NCBI RefSeq assembly: GCF_006439055.1
Contig: NZ_RCZC01000004.1
Coordinates: 106,648 to 170,647, forward strand
Direction: 5' to 3'
DNA: 64,000 nucleotides
DNA from: Sphingomonas glacialis
GTDB lineage: Bacteria > Pseudomonadota > Alphaproteobacteria > Sphingomonadales > Sphingomonadaceae
The position numbers were made by a program, and so were the translations under genes. Shown piece by piece: positions 34,244 through 44,418 of the stretch. Numbering within the stretch: position 1 is the first letter of the stretch; every line of letters starts with the position of its first letter. The notes beneath the pieces are model-generated. The model saw only the letters and a list, made by a program, of their open reading frames with translations. It was not told where the DNA came from and made no database searches.

Positions 34244-35134
34244 GTGAAGAAGGTTTTGGTGACCGCCGCTGCAGGTGATACGGGTCGACCCACGGTCGAG
34301 CGGCTTCTCGAGAAGGGTTTCGCCGTTAGGGCGTTCGTCCGCAAGGACGACGCGCGGGCACAGAAGCTCCGCGACATCGGCGCTGAGGTCTTCCTCGGCG
34401 ACATGGGCAGCCTTCGCGACATTCGTCTCGCCATGGAGGGCGTCCAGCTTGCATACTTCTGCTATCCGCTCGCGGAGGGCCTCGTCGAAGCAGCTGTGAT
34501 CTTCGCCCAGGCGGCGAAGGAGCAGAAGCTCGAACTGATCGTCAACATGTCGCACAAGCAGTCGCGTCCGTACGCGCGCAGCAAGGCCTCCCAGAACCAC
34601 TGGCTGTCCGAGCAGATCTTCAACTGGTCGGGCATCCCCTCGGTGCATCTGCGCGTGACGTTCTTCGCCGAGTGGCTGCTCTACATCGCGCCGCAGATCA
34701 AATACGGCCGCTACCTGATGCCCTACAACAAGGACAACCGCTTCGCGCCGCTCGCCGCGGGGGACACGGCCAAGATCGTGGCCGGCATCATGACGGACCC
34801 GACGCGTTGGGCTGGTCAGGCGCTCCCGCTCCACGGCCCGGTCGAGTACAGCCATGAGGAACTCGCCGCGGAAGTCTCGCGTGTCCTCGGCAAGGATCTG
34901 AAGTACGAGCACGTCACAGTTTCCACCTTCCTCGAAGCCTTCGGCCTCCAGGACGCGACGGCGATGCGCAAGCACTTCGAGGCGGTGACGATCGACCAGC
35001 AGGAAGGCCTTCTGGCCGGGACTGACACGACCGGCGTGTCGATCATCGGTGGGCCGTTGACGACCGTCGAGGAGTTCATCAACGCCAATCGCTCCGCCTT
35101 CGAGCTCACCTATCCGCGGACGACCGCCGCCTAA
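34244..35134 (+). CDS. NmrA-family NAD(P)-binding reductase/redox sensor, copy 2
   Basis: The 296-residue protein has VKKVLVTAAAGDTGRPTVER (dinucleotide site), RAFVRKDD, VFLGDMGSLRDI, LSEQIFNWSGIPSVHLRVTF and FFAEWLLYI. It shares motif order and the unusual SEQ.FNWSG.P.VHLR block with copy 1. No YxxxK motif. Likely binds NADPH and acts on quinones or as a redox sensor. GTG start with GAAGGA 8 nt upstream. Ends in a strong terminator. Confidence 0.85.
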   Translation: MKKVLVTAAAGDTGRPTVERLLEKGFAVRAFVRKDDARAQKLRDIGAEVFLGDMGSLRDIRLAMEGVQLAYFCYPLAEGLVEAAVIFAQAAKEQKLELIVNMSHKQSRPYARSKASQNHWLSEQIFNWSGIPSVHLRVTFFAEWLLYIAPQIKYGRYLMPYNKDNRFAPLAAGDTAKIVAGIMTDPTRWAGQALPLHGPVEYSHEELAAEVSRVLGKDLKYEHVTVSTFLEAFGLQDATAMRKHFEAVTIDQQEGLLAGTDTTGVSIIGGPLTTVEEFINANRSAFELTYPRTTAA

Positions 35135-35186
35135 CGGCGAATGAGACGAGCGGATTGGCGTCGTAGGATGTCGATCGGATCCTGGG

Positions 35187-35214
35187 GGGCGGGCCGTCGT
35201 TTGACGGTCCGCCC
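35187..35214 (+). terminator. strong hairpin terminator
   Basis: GGGCGGGCCGTC pairs with GACGGTCCGCCC (12 bp, one G-U) around a GTTT tetraloop. It lies between the convergent NmrA copy 2 and AraC genes and may serve both. Confidence 0.8.
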
Positions 35215-35229
35215 TTAGCGCGTTTGGAT

Positions 35230-35904
35230 TTAAGGCGTCCGTGACGCCTGGTCTGGATCGACGTGCGCGCGCTTCCATCGCATGGGGGTCTGTCCGAGGA
35301 AGCGTTTGAACAGGCGTGTAAGATGCGCCTGGTCCGCGAAACCGCACTTGCGTGCGATCTGACTGAGCGAATCCGACGTTCCGAGCATCAGGATCCGAGC
35401 GCGCTCGGCCCGCCGCCGCATGATGAATTCATACGGCGTATCTCCCGTGCTTCTCTTGAAGGCTCGGGAGAAGTGGCTCGAGCTGAGGTCCACCAATCGG
35501 GCCAATTGTCCGATCGACACCGTCTCAGCCAAGTTGGCGTCCACGAAGGCCCGAACCCGACGCACCTGCCACAACGGTAGACCGCCAGTTTCAGCCCGGC
35601 TCGACGGGATGGAATGCGACAGGTCGACCGAAGTTGGCACCGGTGGGATGATCTCCATCATCTGAGCCATCCGGTCGAGACATTCGCGAGCTTCGCTCAC
35701 GTCACCATCCAGCGCCGTGCGGGCACGAGCGAGAAGGGCCGCGATGGCTCTTTTCGACGTCTGGTCGATGGTGATGGGGGTTGCAACTTGTTGCCCTGGG
35801 GCGGCGGGTCGAACCACGGGATGTCCGCTCAGGCTGGATGGCGGTGCCACCCGTGTCGAGAAGTGGATATGACGGGCGTGTACTGAAGACTCCATTCGCT
35901 GCAT
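35230..35904 (-). CDS. AraC-family regulator, module 1
   Basis: The 224-residue protein has a low-complexity N-region (1-105) and a C-terminal double HTH: FVDANLAETVSIGQLARLVD, SSSHFSRAFKRSTGDTPYEF, then SLSQIARKCGFADQAHLTRL and FKRFLGQTPMRWKR. The N-terminal part has no cupin or sensor domain I recognise. It is paralogous to the AraC at 57616-58332 and, like it, is divergent from a NarL-type regulator belonging to a propeller kinase. It may be part of the output of that module. Confidence 0.88.
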   Translation of the reverse strand: MQRMESSVHARHIHFSTRVAPPSSLSGHPVVRPAAPGQQVATPITIDQTSKRAIAALLARARTALDGDVSEARECLDRMAQMMEIIPPVPTSVDLSHSIPSSRAETGGLPLWQVRRVRAFVDANLAETVSIGQLARLVDLSSSHFSRAFKRSTGDTPYEFIMRRRAERARILMLGTSDSLSQIARKCGFADQAHLTRLFKRFLGQTPMRWKRAHVDPDQASRTP

Positions 35905-36174
35905 GGCGGTACCGCTTCCTTACCCGGACGGCAGGTCCAATCCCGCGATGCCCAGGCTTCGGCGAGACTGCCGCCGGGTTCACGTTCGGTGACCTGATGC
36001 GGGAAGCTAGGGTGGGGGCGGATGATCGTTAAGACACGCCTTGTCGTCTCTGCTATAGCCCCTACGTGTCTTGCCAACGGCGGTTTTGTCGTTCTTGCCT
36101 AGCCGGTTGCGATTCGCCATTTCGCGTTTTCGCTGGATGGGCGTGTGTAATCGACGCTTTGGGAGCGGGGTCTG

Positions 36175-36813
36175 TTGCCGATGGCGGAAATCAGCAGGAA
36201 GATCCGCGTTCTCATTGCAGATGATCACCCCATGCTTCGCGATGGCGTCGCCGCAGTGATCAACGGCCGGTCGGACATGGAGGTCGTCGGTGAGGCGGAG
36301 AACGGTCGGCAGGCGGTGGAGATGTACGCATCTCTCCGACCGGACGTCACGCTGATGGATCTGCAGATGCCGGGCATCGGTGGCGTTGAGGCCATCGAGG
36401 CTATCCGAAGGGGTAATCCCTCGGCCCAGATCGTGGTACTGACCACGTATTCGGGCGACGCCCAGGCTCTGCAGGCATTGAAGGCGGGCGCTTCAGCCTA
36501 CTTGTTGAAGAGCGCGATGCGGAGCGATCTGGTCGATGCGATCAGGACCGTCCACGCGGGTCGCAGACATGTCCAGGCCGAGGTGGCGCAGGGGATGGCG
36601 GAGCACGCCACGGAGGATCCTTTGAACGCCCGGGAGCTTCAGGTTCTTCGTCTGATAGCGGCCGGCAACGCGAACAAGGAGATCGCGGCGAAACTCTCAT
36701 TGGCCGAGGACACCGTGAAGGCACACATCCGCAACATCTTCGCCAAGCTCTATGTCACCGATAGGACGCATGCGGTGACGACCGCCGCGCGGCGGGGGAT
36801 CATCGAGCTCTGA
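36175..36813 (+). CDS. NarL-family response regulator, module 1
   Basis: The 212-residue regulator has a receiver with ADDHPMLRDG, phospho-acceptor Asp62 (LMDLQMPG), Thr in VLTTYSG and Lys in YLLKSA, then a LuxR HTH (LNARELQVLRLIAAGNANKE to LAEDTVKAHIRNIFAKL). It is nearly collinear with the regulator at 56869-57489, down to the final RRGIIEL. TTG start chosen because GCGGGG is 5 nt away; an ATG two codons on is the alternative. Its 3' end overlaps the convergent kinase gene by 14 bp, its evident partner. Confidence 0.92.
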   Translation: MPMAEISRKIRVLIADDHPMLRDGVAAVINGRSDMEVVGEAENGRQAVEMYASLRPDVTLMDLQMPGIGGVEAIEAIRRGNPSAQIVVLTTYSGDAQALQALKAGASAYLLKSAMRSDLVDAIRTVHAGRRHVQAEVAQGMAEHATEDPLNARELQVLRLIAAGNANKEIAAKLSLAEDTVKAHIRNIFAKLYVTDRTHAVTTAARRGIIEL

Positions 36814-39800
36814 AGCCGTCGAAGCCCAACCGATCGCGCACGCGTATCCAGACTGAGCCCTCGCCCGCCGCATTCTTGTAGGCGAGTCTGGCGGGAACAT
36901 TCAGCGTCATTTCTGTGCCTCCCGCCCGTCGTGCGAAGAGGTTCAGCGTCGCGCCTATCCGTTCTGCCCGTTCCCGCATGCCCAGGACACCGAAATGACC
37001 CTCTGCGATCGCCGTCTTATCGCGTCCATCCGGCATTCCCACGCCATTGTCGCTGACGGTGACCCCCAGCGCGTCCTCGCTATAGCTGATGATGACCCTG
37101 ACCGCTGACCCACCGGAGTGTTGGAACGCGTTGGCGATCGCCTGATCACCTATGCGCGCCGTCTCCTCCCGCACAGCCGGTTCAAGAGCCCGGGGATGTC
37201 CGAGCACTGTAACCTTGAAGTCCATGGGACGATCCAGCGTCGAGCGCGTTCCAAGATCGGAGAACACCTTCTCGAGGTCGTCTTCGCCGCCCTCGGATCG
37301 GAGCTGGAGGACGCGCTCCCTGCCGTCGACCAGCATCGCGTCCGCGCGATCGAGTGCATCCTCCAGAAGCCCCTTGACCTGACCATCTTCGGGAACCTTG
37401 TCCGCGACGGACTGGAATCGCATGATCACGCCCTGGATGCCTTGCAGCATCGTGTCGTGGAGTTCGCGCGCGATGCGTTCGCGTTCCGCCAGGCGGACCT
37501 CCATGCCAGCTCGGACGCGGGCGGCGATCTGCCGAAGCCTCATCTGATAGAAGAACCACAGAAATATTATCATCGTCAGAATGCAGAGCGCCACGAACCA
37601 CCACGACTGGAGGAAGGTGGGGGGGATGGTGAATTCCAGGGAGGCGCCGGTCCGGTTCCAAATCCCGTCGTTGTTCGAGGCGATCACGCGGAAGTGGTAC
37701 GTGCCGGGCTTGAGGTTGCTGTAGAACGCCTGGCGCCTGCTTCCCGGGTCCACCCAGTCGGCGTCGACGCCTTCTAGCCTGTAACGGAACTGGACACGCT
37801 CCGGCACAGCGAGGCTGAGAGCGGAATAGTTGATCTGCACAGCCGAAGTAGCCTTCGGCAGCGAAACGTTCTGCGGATCTCGGATCCTGTGGCCAGAGTA
37901 CAGGATCGCGCTTATCGAAACAGGCGGCGGCAGGGTATTGCGGACCAGGCGTGCTGGATCGATTACGAAGAGATTGTCCTCAGCGCGGAACCAGAGCTTC
38001 CCATCGGCGGCGCGCAACACCGAACTCGGGGATTCGCCAACCCGCGAGACGCCGTCCAGGCCGTCCCTGAAATCGAAAAGCTCATGTGGAAGAACAGCCG
38101 ATTTCGTCTCGAAAGCCTGCGCGAGCGCTGCGGTCCTGACGCGCGCGACGCCCTTCTTTGCGAATAGCCAGGTGTCGCCTTGGGGCGTTTCGACAATACC
38201 GGTCGCGCTTTGAAGCCACGGGAATCTTGCGCCGAGCTGCGCGATGTGGTCGTCCCTCATTCGAGCCAGACCGCCCGCAGTACCGATGAGCAGATCGCGC
38301 GCACCCTGATATAGCGAGACGATCCGCCTCTTCGGGTCGACCTTCACGTTCCACAGGGGATGGATCCTCAAGGAGTCGATCCTCACAAGGGAGCTGTGAC
38401 CCATAGAAGCGATCATCCGGCCCTGACGATCGAAAGTGACGATGTTTGGCCCCTCGCTTTTGACACCGCTTGGCGGAGGGTAGTCCGTGGTGGTTCCATC
38501 TCGGGCGTAGTGCAGGAAACCATTCGCGACCCGCATGAACCAGAGACCGCCGTGAGGATCTGCCACGCAGTCGAGATAGGAGTTGTGGGTGCCACCGACG
38601 CGAGGGACGTGCGTGAACGGACCTCCCGTCGACTTGTACATCTCGTCGTAGGTCGTGAGCCACATCGTGCCGTCGTTGCTTTCGCAGAGCGTTTGTGGCC
38701 CCTTCAGGTTTGTAAGAAGACGCTCCGGTGATCCGTCGGCATGCATTCGGTAGAGGTTGTTGCTGTCCAGTACATAGATCGTCCCCCGGTGATCGACGGC
38801 GGTGAGGTGCCCTTCCGTCGTTGGGGGAAGGTGCTGTTCCACGGCGACGTTCGTTGCCCGGAAGCGGTCGAGACCCCGGACCGTCCCGACCCAGATCGTG
38901 CCCTCGCGATCCTCGAAGATCGGCAACGCCGAGTTGGACGAAAGGCCGTCAGTGGTGGCGAAGCGCTCGACAGTGGTCTTGGCAGGAAGCGTTCCCGCTG
39001 CGCCTTGGGCCAGGATCTGCGGCGTTATCCGATATACGCCCGCGCCTTTCGCGACGCCCCATAGATTGCCGTCGCGGTCGAAGATGACGCGTTGCAAGAC
39101 CATCCCAATAGTCCCTTGGATCGGCGTTCCGACCAAGTGCAATTTCTGGTCAGCGACCGGCGTTGAAATCTTGCGGACGCCCACATCCGTCTCGGATGCC
39201 CAGATTTCTCCGCTCCTTGAGGTAGCCAAGCCGAATGACGTCTTCTCGCCGGGCTTTATGTCGGTCTCGACGAACCTGTGGCTCCCCGGATTGAGAACAT
39301 GGATGCCGATGCGGTCGACAACTAGAATGCGCCCATCCGCAGTCGCGAGTGTGTCGAAATACCCTCTGGAGTTCAGTCCCCAACGTGCGTCGATCTCTGT
39401 CCATTTGCCTTGATGGAACCGCGCTAGACCGTGAAAGAAGGTACCAAGCTGGGCCCAGACGTCTCCGCTGCGATCCTGAACGAGCTTTATCACCGGAAAC
39501 TTGCTGCTCGGCAGAGATGCGTCGGTCTCCAAGCCATGATTGAGGACGGTGATCCTGCCGGATGCGTGTCCTATCCAGAGGCCGCCATCTCGGGCGGCGA
39601 GCAGTGACCAGATCGAGGTCTCGCCACCTTTCAACTCGACGCGCTCGAACGTGACCCCGTCGAACCGGAAAAGGCCATCTAACGAGCCGATCCAGAGATA
39701 GCCGTCGGCCGTTTGCGCCAGAGCGAGGATGTTGGAGGGAGCGCCGTCATCGACGGTCCAGGCTGTATGCTTGAACTGCGTGAGCCTCCTTGACGGATCA

Positions 39801-39868
39801 AGGGCGGCAGCCGGTGACATCCAAGATACCGACAGCAGGGCGAATAGAAGTACGAGTATCCTTCGCAT
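36800..39868 (-). CDS. giant propeller sensor histidine kinase, module 1
   Basis: The protein has 1022 residues. Order: signal peptide (ending AAALDPS); two-component regulator propeller repeats (about 30-600; e.g. DGYLWIGSLDGLFRFDG, EGTIWVGTVRGLDRFRA, DGKLWFRAEDNLFV); a Y_Y_Y domain (about 660-735, VQFRYRLEGVDADWVDPGSR); one TM helix (about 750-772); a HisKA_3 dimerisation helix with His804 in ARELHDTMLQGI; and a HATPase (GVTVSDNGVGMPDG). It is a periplasmic-sensing kinase of the type used for polymers or glycans; ligand unknown. Partner: the NarL regulator whose gene it overlaps tail-to-tail. Paralog at 58389-61466. AGGGG is 9 nt upstream. Confidence 0.92.
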   Translation of the reverse strand: MRRILVLLFALLSVSWMSPAAALDPSRRLTQFKHTAWTVDDGAPSNILALAQTADGYLWIGSLDGLFRFDGVTFERVELKGGETSIWSLLAARDGGLWIGHASGRITVLNHGLETDASLPSSKFPVIKLVQDRSGDVWAQLGTFFHGLARFHQGKWTEIDARWGLNSRGYFDTLATADGRILVVDRIGIHVLNPGSHRFVETDIKPGEKTSFGLATSRSGEIWASETDVGVRKISTPVADQKLHLVGTPIQGTIGMVLQRVIFDRDGNLWGVAKGAGVYRITPQILAQGAAGTLPAKTTVERFATTDGLSSNSALPIFEDREGTIWVGTVRGLDRFRATNVAVEQHLPPTTEGHLTAVDHRGTIYVLDSNNLYRMHADGSPERLLTNLKGPQTLCESNDGTMWLTTYDEMYKSTGGPFTHVPRVGGTHNSYLDCVADPHGGLWFMRVANGFLHYARDGTTTDYPPPSGVKSEGPNIVTFDRQGRMIASMGHSSLVRIDSLRIHPLWNVKVDPKRRIVSLYQGARDLLIGTAGGLARMRDDHIAQLGARFPWLQSATGIVETPQGDTWLFAKKGVARVRTAALAQAFETKSAVLPHELFDFRDGLDGVSRVGESPSSVLRAADGKLWFRAEDNLFVIDPARLVRNTLPPPVSISAILYSGHRIRDPQNVSLPKATSAVQINYSALSLAVPERVQFRYRLEGVDADWVDPGSRRQAFYSNLKPGTYHFRVIASNNDGIWNRTGASLEFTIPPTFLQSWWFVALCILTMIIFLWFFYQMRLRQIAARVRAGMEVRLAERERIARELHDTMLQGIQGVIMRFQSVADKVPEDGQVKGLLEDALDRADAMLVDGRERVLQLRSEGGEDDLEKVFSDLGTRSTLDRPMDFKVTVLGHPRALEPAVREETARIGDQAIANAFQHSGGSAVRVIISYSEDALGVTVSDNGVGMPDGRDKTAIAEGHFGVLGMRERAERIGATLNLFARRAGGTEMTLNVPARLAYKNAAGEGSVWIRVRDRLGFDGFRAR

Positions 39869-40405
39869 CGTTGTTGCCCCTGTTTCCGTCGGTCCTGATC
39901 ACTAATTCTATTGCCTCAGTCCTTCGACTGGCGTCCCCATGGTCAATGGAGTCGCATGTTTGGTCAACGACGTAATTCCGGTCGCATCCCGTTGATTGCA
40001 GAGTGCGCTGGCGCGCCCACTGCGAGCGCCTCTGGGCCGCGACCTTAGAATTTCCTAGTTATCCCAATGGATTGCAACGATTTTGGGGGCTGATATCGCC
40101 CGATACAATGGGCCGAAGCGCCAGTTATCATCCGAAGATGAGCACGATCCTTCAAAACTCGGGGCCACGTACCATCAATAAGTCGCTCGATGATCGGTGT
40201 ACAAAGGCTCCGTCACGTCGACTTGGAACTTCTGCTATTCATGCCGGAGGCACATGGCACCTTTTCAAACGCGCAAAGGGATCACCATCCTGTCGCGATC
40301 CGCTCAAGATTCTGGGAGTTTTGGAATGCGTCGGATCAAAGTGCTGACGGACCAACATGGGGGATGGAGCGCTGCGATTGCGAGGATTCGCGACGATCTC
40401 GACCC
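39869..40405. other. divergent promoter region, no gene recognised
   Basis: It must drive the kinase leftward (a TAGAAT box lies about 40 nt from its start) and the small WIA-family gene rightward. No convincing frame is present. Confidence 0.35.
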
Positions 40406-40774
40406 ATGAAGTCTGCACTGCCACCCGCCGTAGGCCCGTCGGTCGGCAGGTCTGCCGATACGCCACCCAACGCTATAGCGAGCGATCGGGCGCATCTTGC
40501 GTGGATCGCCCAAATCCACCTTTCGGCGTGCGCTCGCTGGCTGGCATCTCAACCGCCAGCACAGGAGGACGCGGCCCACTCGCTTCGAGCCATCGCGGAG
40601 ATCGTCACCGCGTTAGGCGGCATATCGACCGAGATAGGTGACGGACGAAGCGAGGTCGTATGCGGGCGCATCCTCGGGGCGGAGGTGACCGGCACTCTTG
40701 GCGAGACCTGGCGGGATTTGACTGAGATCGAACAGGTGCTGCTCGATTTGTCGCACCTCCTGAACGCGAGATAG
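40406..40774 (+). CDS. small WIA/RWL-motif protein, copy 1
   Basis: The 122-residue soluble protein has no recognised family. It has a disordered proline/alanine N-tail (1-26) and then a helical core DRAHLAWIAQIHLSACARWL (27-46), SLRAIAEIVTALGG and EIEQVLLDLSHLL. The core is shared with the genes at 46031-46381 and 56144-56500: Trp33, His38, Arg44-Trp45-Leu46. It is divergent from the propeller kinase and convergent with the TonB receptor (12 nt between stops). Start is uncertain, since the open frame extends 72 codons upstream without a good ribosome site. Likely a small helical regulatory or adaptor protein; this is inference. Confidence 0.55.
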   Translation: MKSALPPAVGPSVGRSADTPPNAIASDRAHLAWIAQIHLSACARWLASQPPAQEDAAHSLRAIAEIVTALGGISTEIGDGRSEVVCGRILGAEVTGTLGETWRDLTEIEQVLLDLSHLLNAR

Positions 40775-40785
40775 CTCGCCCCCGC

Positions 40786-43700
40786 TCAGTACCGTGCGGT
40801 GATCTGCAATTCGAAGCGACGTCCCCTCGGATCACCGAGCGGACTGTAGCCAATGCCATCGAACGATGCTGACAAGGGCGGCACCACGATCGGCGGCATC
40901 TTGTCCAGGAGGTTCTTGATTCCGAAGCGATAGGTGATCGAGGGCTTTCGCCTCGTGGAATCGCCACCGCCGGCGATGAGCGATGTCCAAGCGTCTACGT
41001 ATGCCTGCGCAGGGATCTTGGCCGAGGCCTGCTCCAGGAGATTCGTGGCGTTCTGAATCGGGTAGGAACCGCCGAGTAGCGACCCCGGTTGGAAGGAGTA
41101 GGTGACGCTGTACGAGCTATAGGCCTGCGCATCCAAACCGAAGGACCAAGGGCCGCGTGACAACGCGACGCCCCCGTTCGCTCTAAGGGACAATGGGCCG
41201 TTGAGGGAGTCGACGGAATCGTACGACGATGCGTTGAGTGCGCCGCGACGCAGCTTCGGCTCCCAGGTCGCCTGGGCGTATGCCGTCAAACGACCGAAGG
41301 AGGTCCTGCGATCATATTGAAGCGCGAAATCGAGCGCGTTGAGCGTCGTGCTCCCGGTTGCGAGGTAGCTTGCGTCCACTTTCGTGATCCGCCCTACGGT
41401 GTAGCCGGCAACGATGTCCGAGGCGGAGAGTGGGGCTCGCGTGATCCGACCGGGGTAGAGGGCCTCATTCGTCACGAAGTATTGAAACTGTGCTGCCGAG
41501 AAGTCCGTGATCTCGTGGTTCGATCGCAGAATCATGAAGTCGAGTGAAAGACGCAGGCCGGGGAGGAATGCCGGCTTCGCGATCGCGCCGACCGACCAGG
41601 TCCGCGTCTTTTGCGGGCGAAGCCCGGCTGGCCGCCGTAGAGGAAGAGGGTCTGGATCGAGGAGGCGAAGCTGTCGCGCGGGCGCTTGGGGTCCGAATAC
41701 GGAAAGAAGCCGAAGCTGAAGCCGTTCGGCGTGATCTGGGACTGCGTCGGAGGAGTGTAGCCATCGGCATAGCTTCCCCTGAGCGTGATCCCGTCGGTTG
41801 GATTGAAGCGCAGACTGGTGGTCACCGCGGTGACGGTGCCCTTGCTTCTGACTTCGTTCCCGAACGTTCCGAGTTGCAGGAGCTGGGCGTCAATCACTGG
41901 AGCGGCGATCTCATAGCGATCCGTCCGCACGGCGACCTGCGCTTCGAGCCCGCGGAGTACGGACTTGCTTGCGTCATTGCTGACGATCGGGATCCTCGCT
42001 TCGGCGAACGCCGATCCGACGGTCTGCCGGGCACTTTGGTAGTGGGTCGAAGAGCGAAGCGCGGGGGTGCTGACATAATTGTCGTAATCTGCGCCCGGCG
42101 CACGTTCGTCCCGGAGTTCGGCCGTCAAGGTGATCGAAAGGGGGCCTGCGGGAAGGTTCACGAGTGGGCCGGCGACGCGAAGGTTCAGGTCCCGAAGGCG
42201 ATTGGTCGCATAGTTCTGGAAGAACGGCGTCACTGCGACTCTCGCGAGTTGGCTGGTGAGAGCGGTCCCGCCGGCGAAGGCGTTGATCGCATAGCCCGAA
42301 ACCGGCGTGTAGCTCTCGACCTGAAACACCGTCGCCTGTCCGCTGGCGGCATCGAAATTCGCAACCCACCCCTTTCCGAGCTGCGCGATCGCGCCGATGG
42401 TCAGACGGTCGGTGGTGGACCTTGAGAGTATCTGGCCGAGTAAGCCCGCTGCCGGATAGGTGATGATGATGGGCTGGGCGAAGGGATTTCCCAGCTGTCC
42501 GGGCGACAGGCTGGTGGTCGTCTGGACCCCGCCGATCACGGCGCGCCCGGTAGTAGAGAAACGCAGATAGTCAGCGTAGACGACCAGCGAACGGCCAACG
42601 TCCTGTCGCACGGTTGCAAGGACGGAATGGGCATCCGCTGGCGTCAGGAGGCTCTGCTCGGCACCCTGGCCATCTTGGGCCAGCGTGAGATCGAGCTTGC
42701 CGGCGTTCGTAAGCAGGGCTGCGATGCCGACCGATGACGCAGCAGCCGGTCCTAGCGGCAGGAAGGTCGACGAGGCCCCAAGTGATTGGCCTCCCAGCGC
42801 GGGGATAAGCGAAAGGTTCGAACCGGTCGCGCTGACGACGTTCACGCTAGCCGATACGGGCAGATAGTTCCTGCTGCCGACCCGCTGATAGCGCAGGGTG
42901 CGGCTGCTCTCGATGAAGTCCCGACTGCCGAAGGAGAGGCCTTCGTCGGTCCTGTCCGTATAGCGAAGGGAGACCCGCGTGTGTTTCGAGGCGCTGGTCC
43001 AACCGATGTGGGCGTCGATCATCCGCTGTGCGGCATCGCCACGACCTGAAAGGCCGGTCTGCACGCTGAGAGCCGCCTCGTCGAAGTCGTTCTTGGTGAC
43101 GATGTTCACGGCGCCGCCATCCGCGCCGATGCCGAATATGCCGCCGGCCGTGCTGGCGAGCGTCTCGATCCGGTCGATGCCCTGGATTGGCATGCCACTG
43201 ACGTCAGGTTGAAGAAGTTCACCAAGTCCCGGCGTGCTCGGTAGACGCCTGCCGTTGACGAGCACGAGCGTATGATCCGTTCCGAGTCCGCGAAGGTCGA
43301 TCTGCGAACGCGGCGACCCACCTGCACTGAAGGGCGCCTGATTCAGCGACAACGTTTGAGCATTCTGGGGCAGGCGCGTCTTGAGGAACTCCTCGACCGA
43401 CCCCGGCTGCGCATCCTCGATCGATCGGCGGCCAGCGGTGCGATAGGGCTGTGCATCGTCTGCGCTGCGTCGGATGTCGGTATCCAGCGTGTAGCGCCCG
43501 ATCACCAGAATGTCTGGGACCGGAGGGGGCGGCGCCTCCGGCGTTGGGGCTTTGTCGCCGGTCGTGTCGGCGATGATCACGAAGGTGCCCCCGCCGGCAT
43601 TTCGGTAGGTCAGGCCCGTGCCCTTGAGCGTCTGGGCAAGTTCCCGCTCAATCGTCGAGGGTGTCGCCCGAACGGAGATGCGCTTGCCCGCGACGAGCCG

Positions 43701-43898
43701 CTCGTCGAACAGGAGGTTGACGCGGTGCGACCGTGCGATGCGATCCAAGCCAGCGGCCAGATCCGTAGCCCCCTCGGGCTGTCCCGCTGCGGCGGGCGCG
43801 GCGGCCGCGAAGCTGAAGAGCAGGATCGCCATGCCGGCCAGTTCGAGAGGGGAGGGCGTTCGCGGTCCAGTCGCTGGCGTCCTGTGGTGGCGCGTCAC
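40786..43898 (-). pseudogene. FecA-type TonB-dependent receptor with STN domain, frameshifted
   Basis: The N-terminal 750 residues are continuous: signal segment (MAILLFSFAAAAPAAAG), STN signalling domain (LAAGLDRIARSHRVNLLFDE to LTYRNAGGGTFVI), plug (SQIDLRGLGTDHTLVLVNGR, GADGGAVNIVTK) and barrel strands. Near 41615-41627 the frame is lost. The true continuation RPQKTRTWSVGAI to FMILRSNHEITD and the C-terminal barrel (YRFGIKNLLDKMPP, final RRFELQITARY) is in another frame. One inserted base would restore about 1037 residues. With the STN domain it should pair with the adjacent ECF sigma and FecR genes. GTG start is uncertain. A run of eight C lies just upstream. Confidence 0.8.
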
Positions 43899-44418
43899 CT
43901 AGGTTGCATTCGGCGGGGGGGGCGAATTTTTCTTGGAAGCTCCATACGGGTTTGGAAAATCGCTGCGTTCCTGGATTTGAGGGGAGCGTCACGATGCTCG
44001 AAGCCATGAAGACAGTTCGAATCCTGATACCGCGTCGCAGTCACGCGGAAGTCGCGATCGCAAAGCACCGGCCGCCCAGGTTCGACAGACTTCGGTCGTT
44101 CCATCAAGCGTCGCATCGTGCACATCCCCCCTTTCCCGACCTAGCTGGTCCTCGTCTTCCATCATCCGACAAGACCGAGGTTGTCCGAGCGCGCGGACTT
44201 CTGACCGGGTCGATCATGACGCAGAGTGGACGTCGCGCCAATAGCGCACTCTCGCTCGTTCCGCTGCTCCCGCACGCGTCACCTTTGCGCGACATTGCCG
44301 TGCGCGCCGGATCGGCCCCTGTGCTACGGTGCACGATGTTGGCCGGTCGGCCATAATGGCGACGGGGTGTCCGATCCGTGACGAGGGAGCTGTCGATCTC
44401 CAACAGGGAGACTCACCG
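43899..44418. other. divergent region of receptor and sigma genes, with a homopolymer
   Basis: It contains a G8 run (43915-43922; C8 on the receptor's strand), 17-24 nt before the receptor start. No coding frame was accepted. Promoters were not recognised; the ECF sigma itself would be expected to read one here. Confidence 0.4.

Noticed and set aside
34019..35347. 442-codon minus-strand frame opposite NmrA copy 2
   Set aside because: It spans the strong terminator and covers the real gene antisense, with no recognisable protein features.
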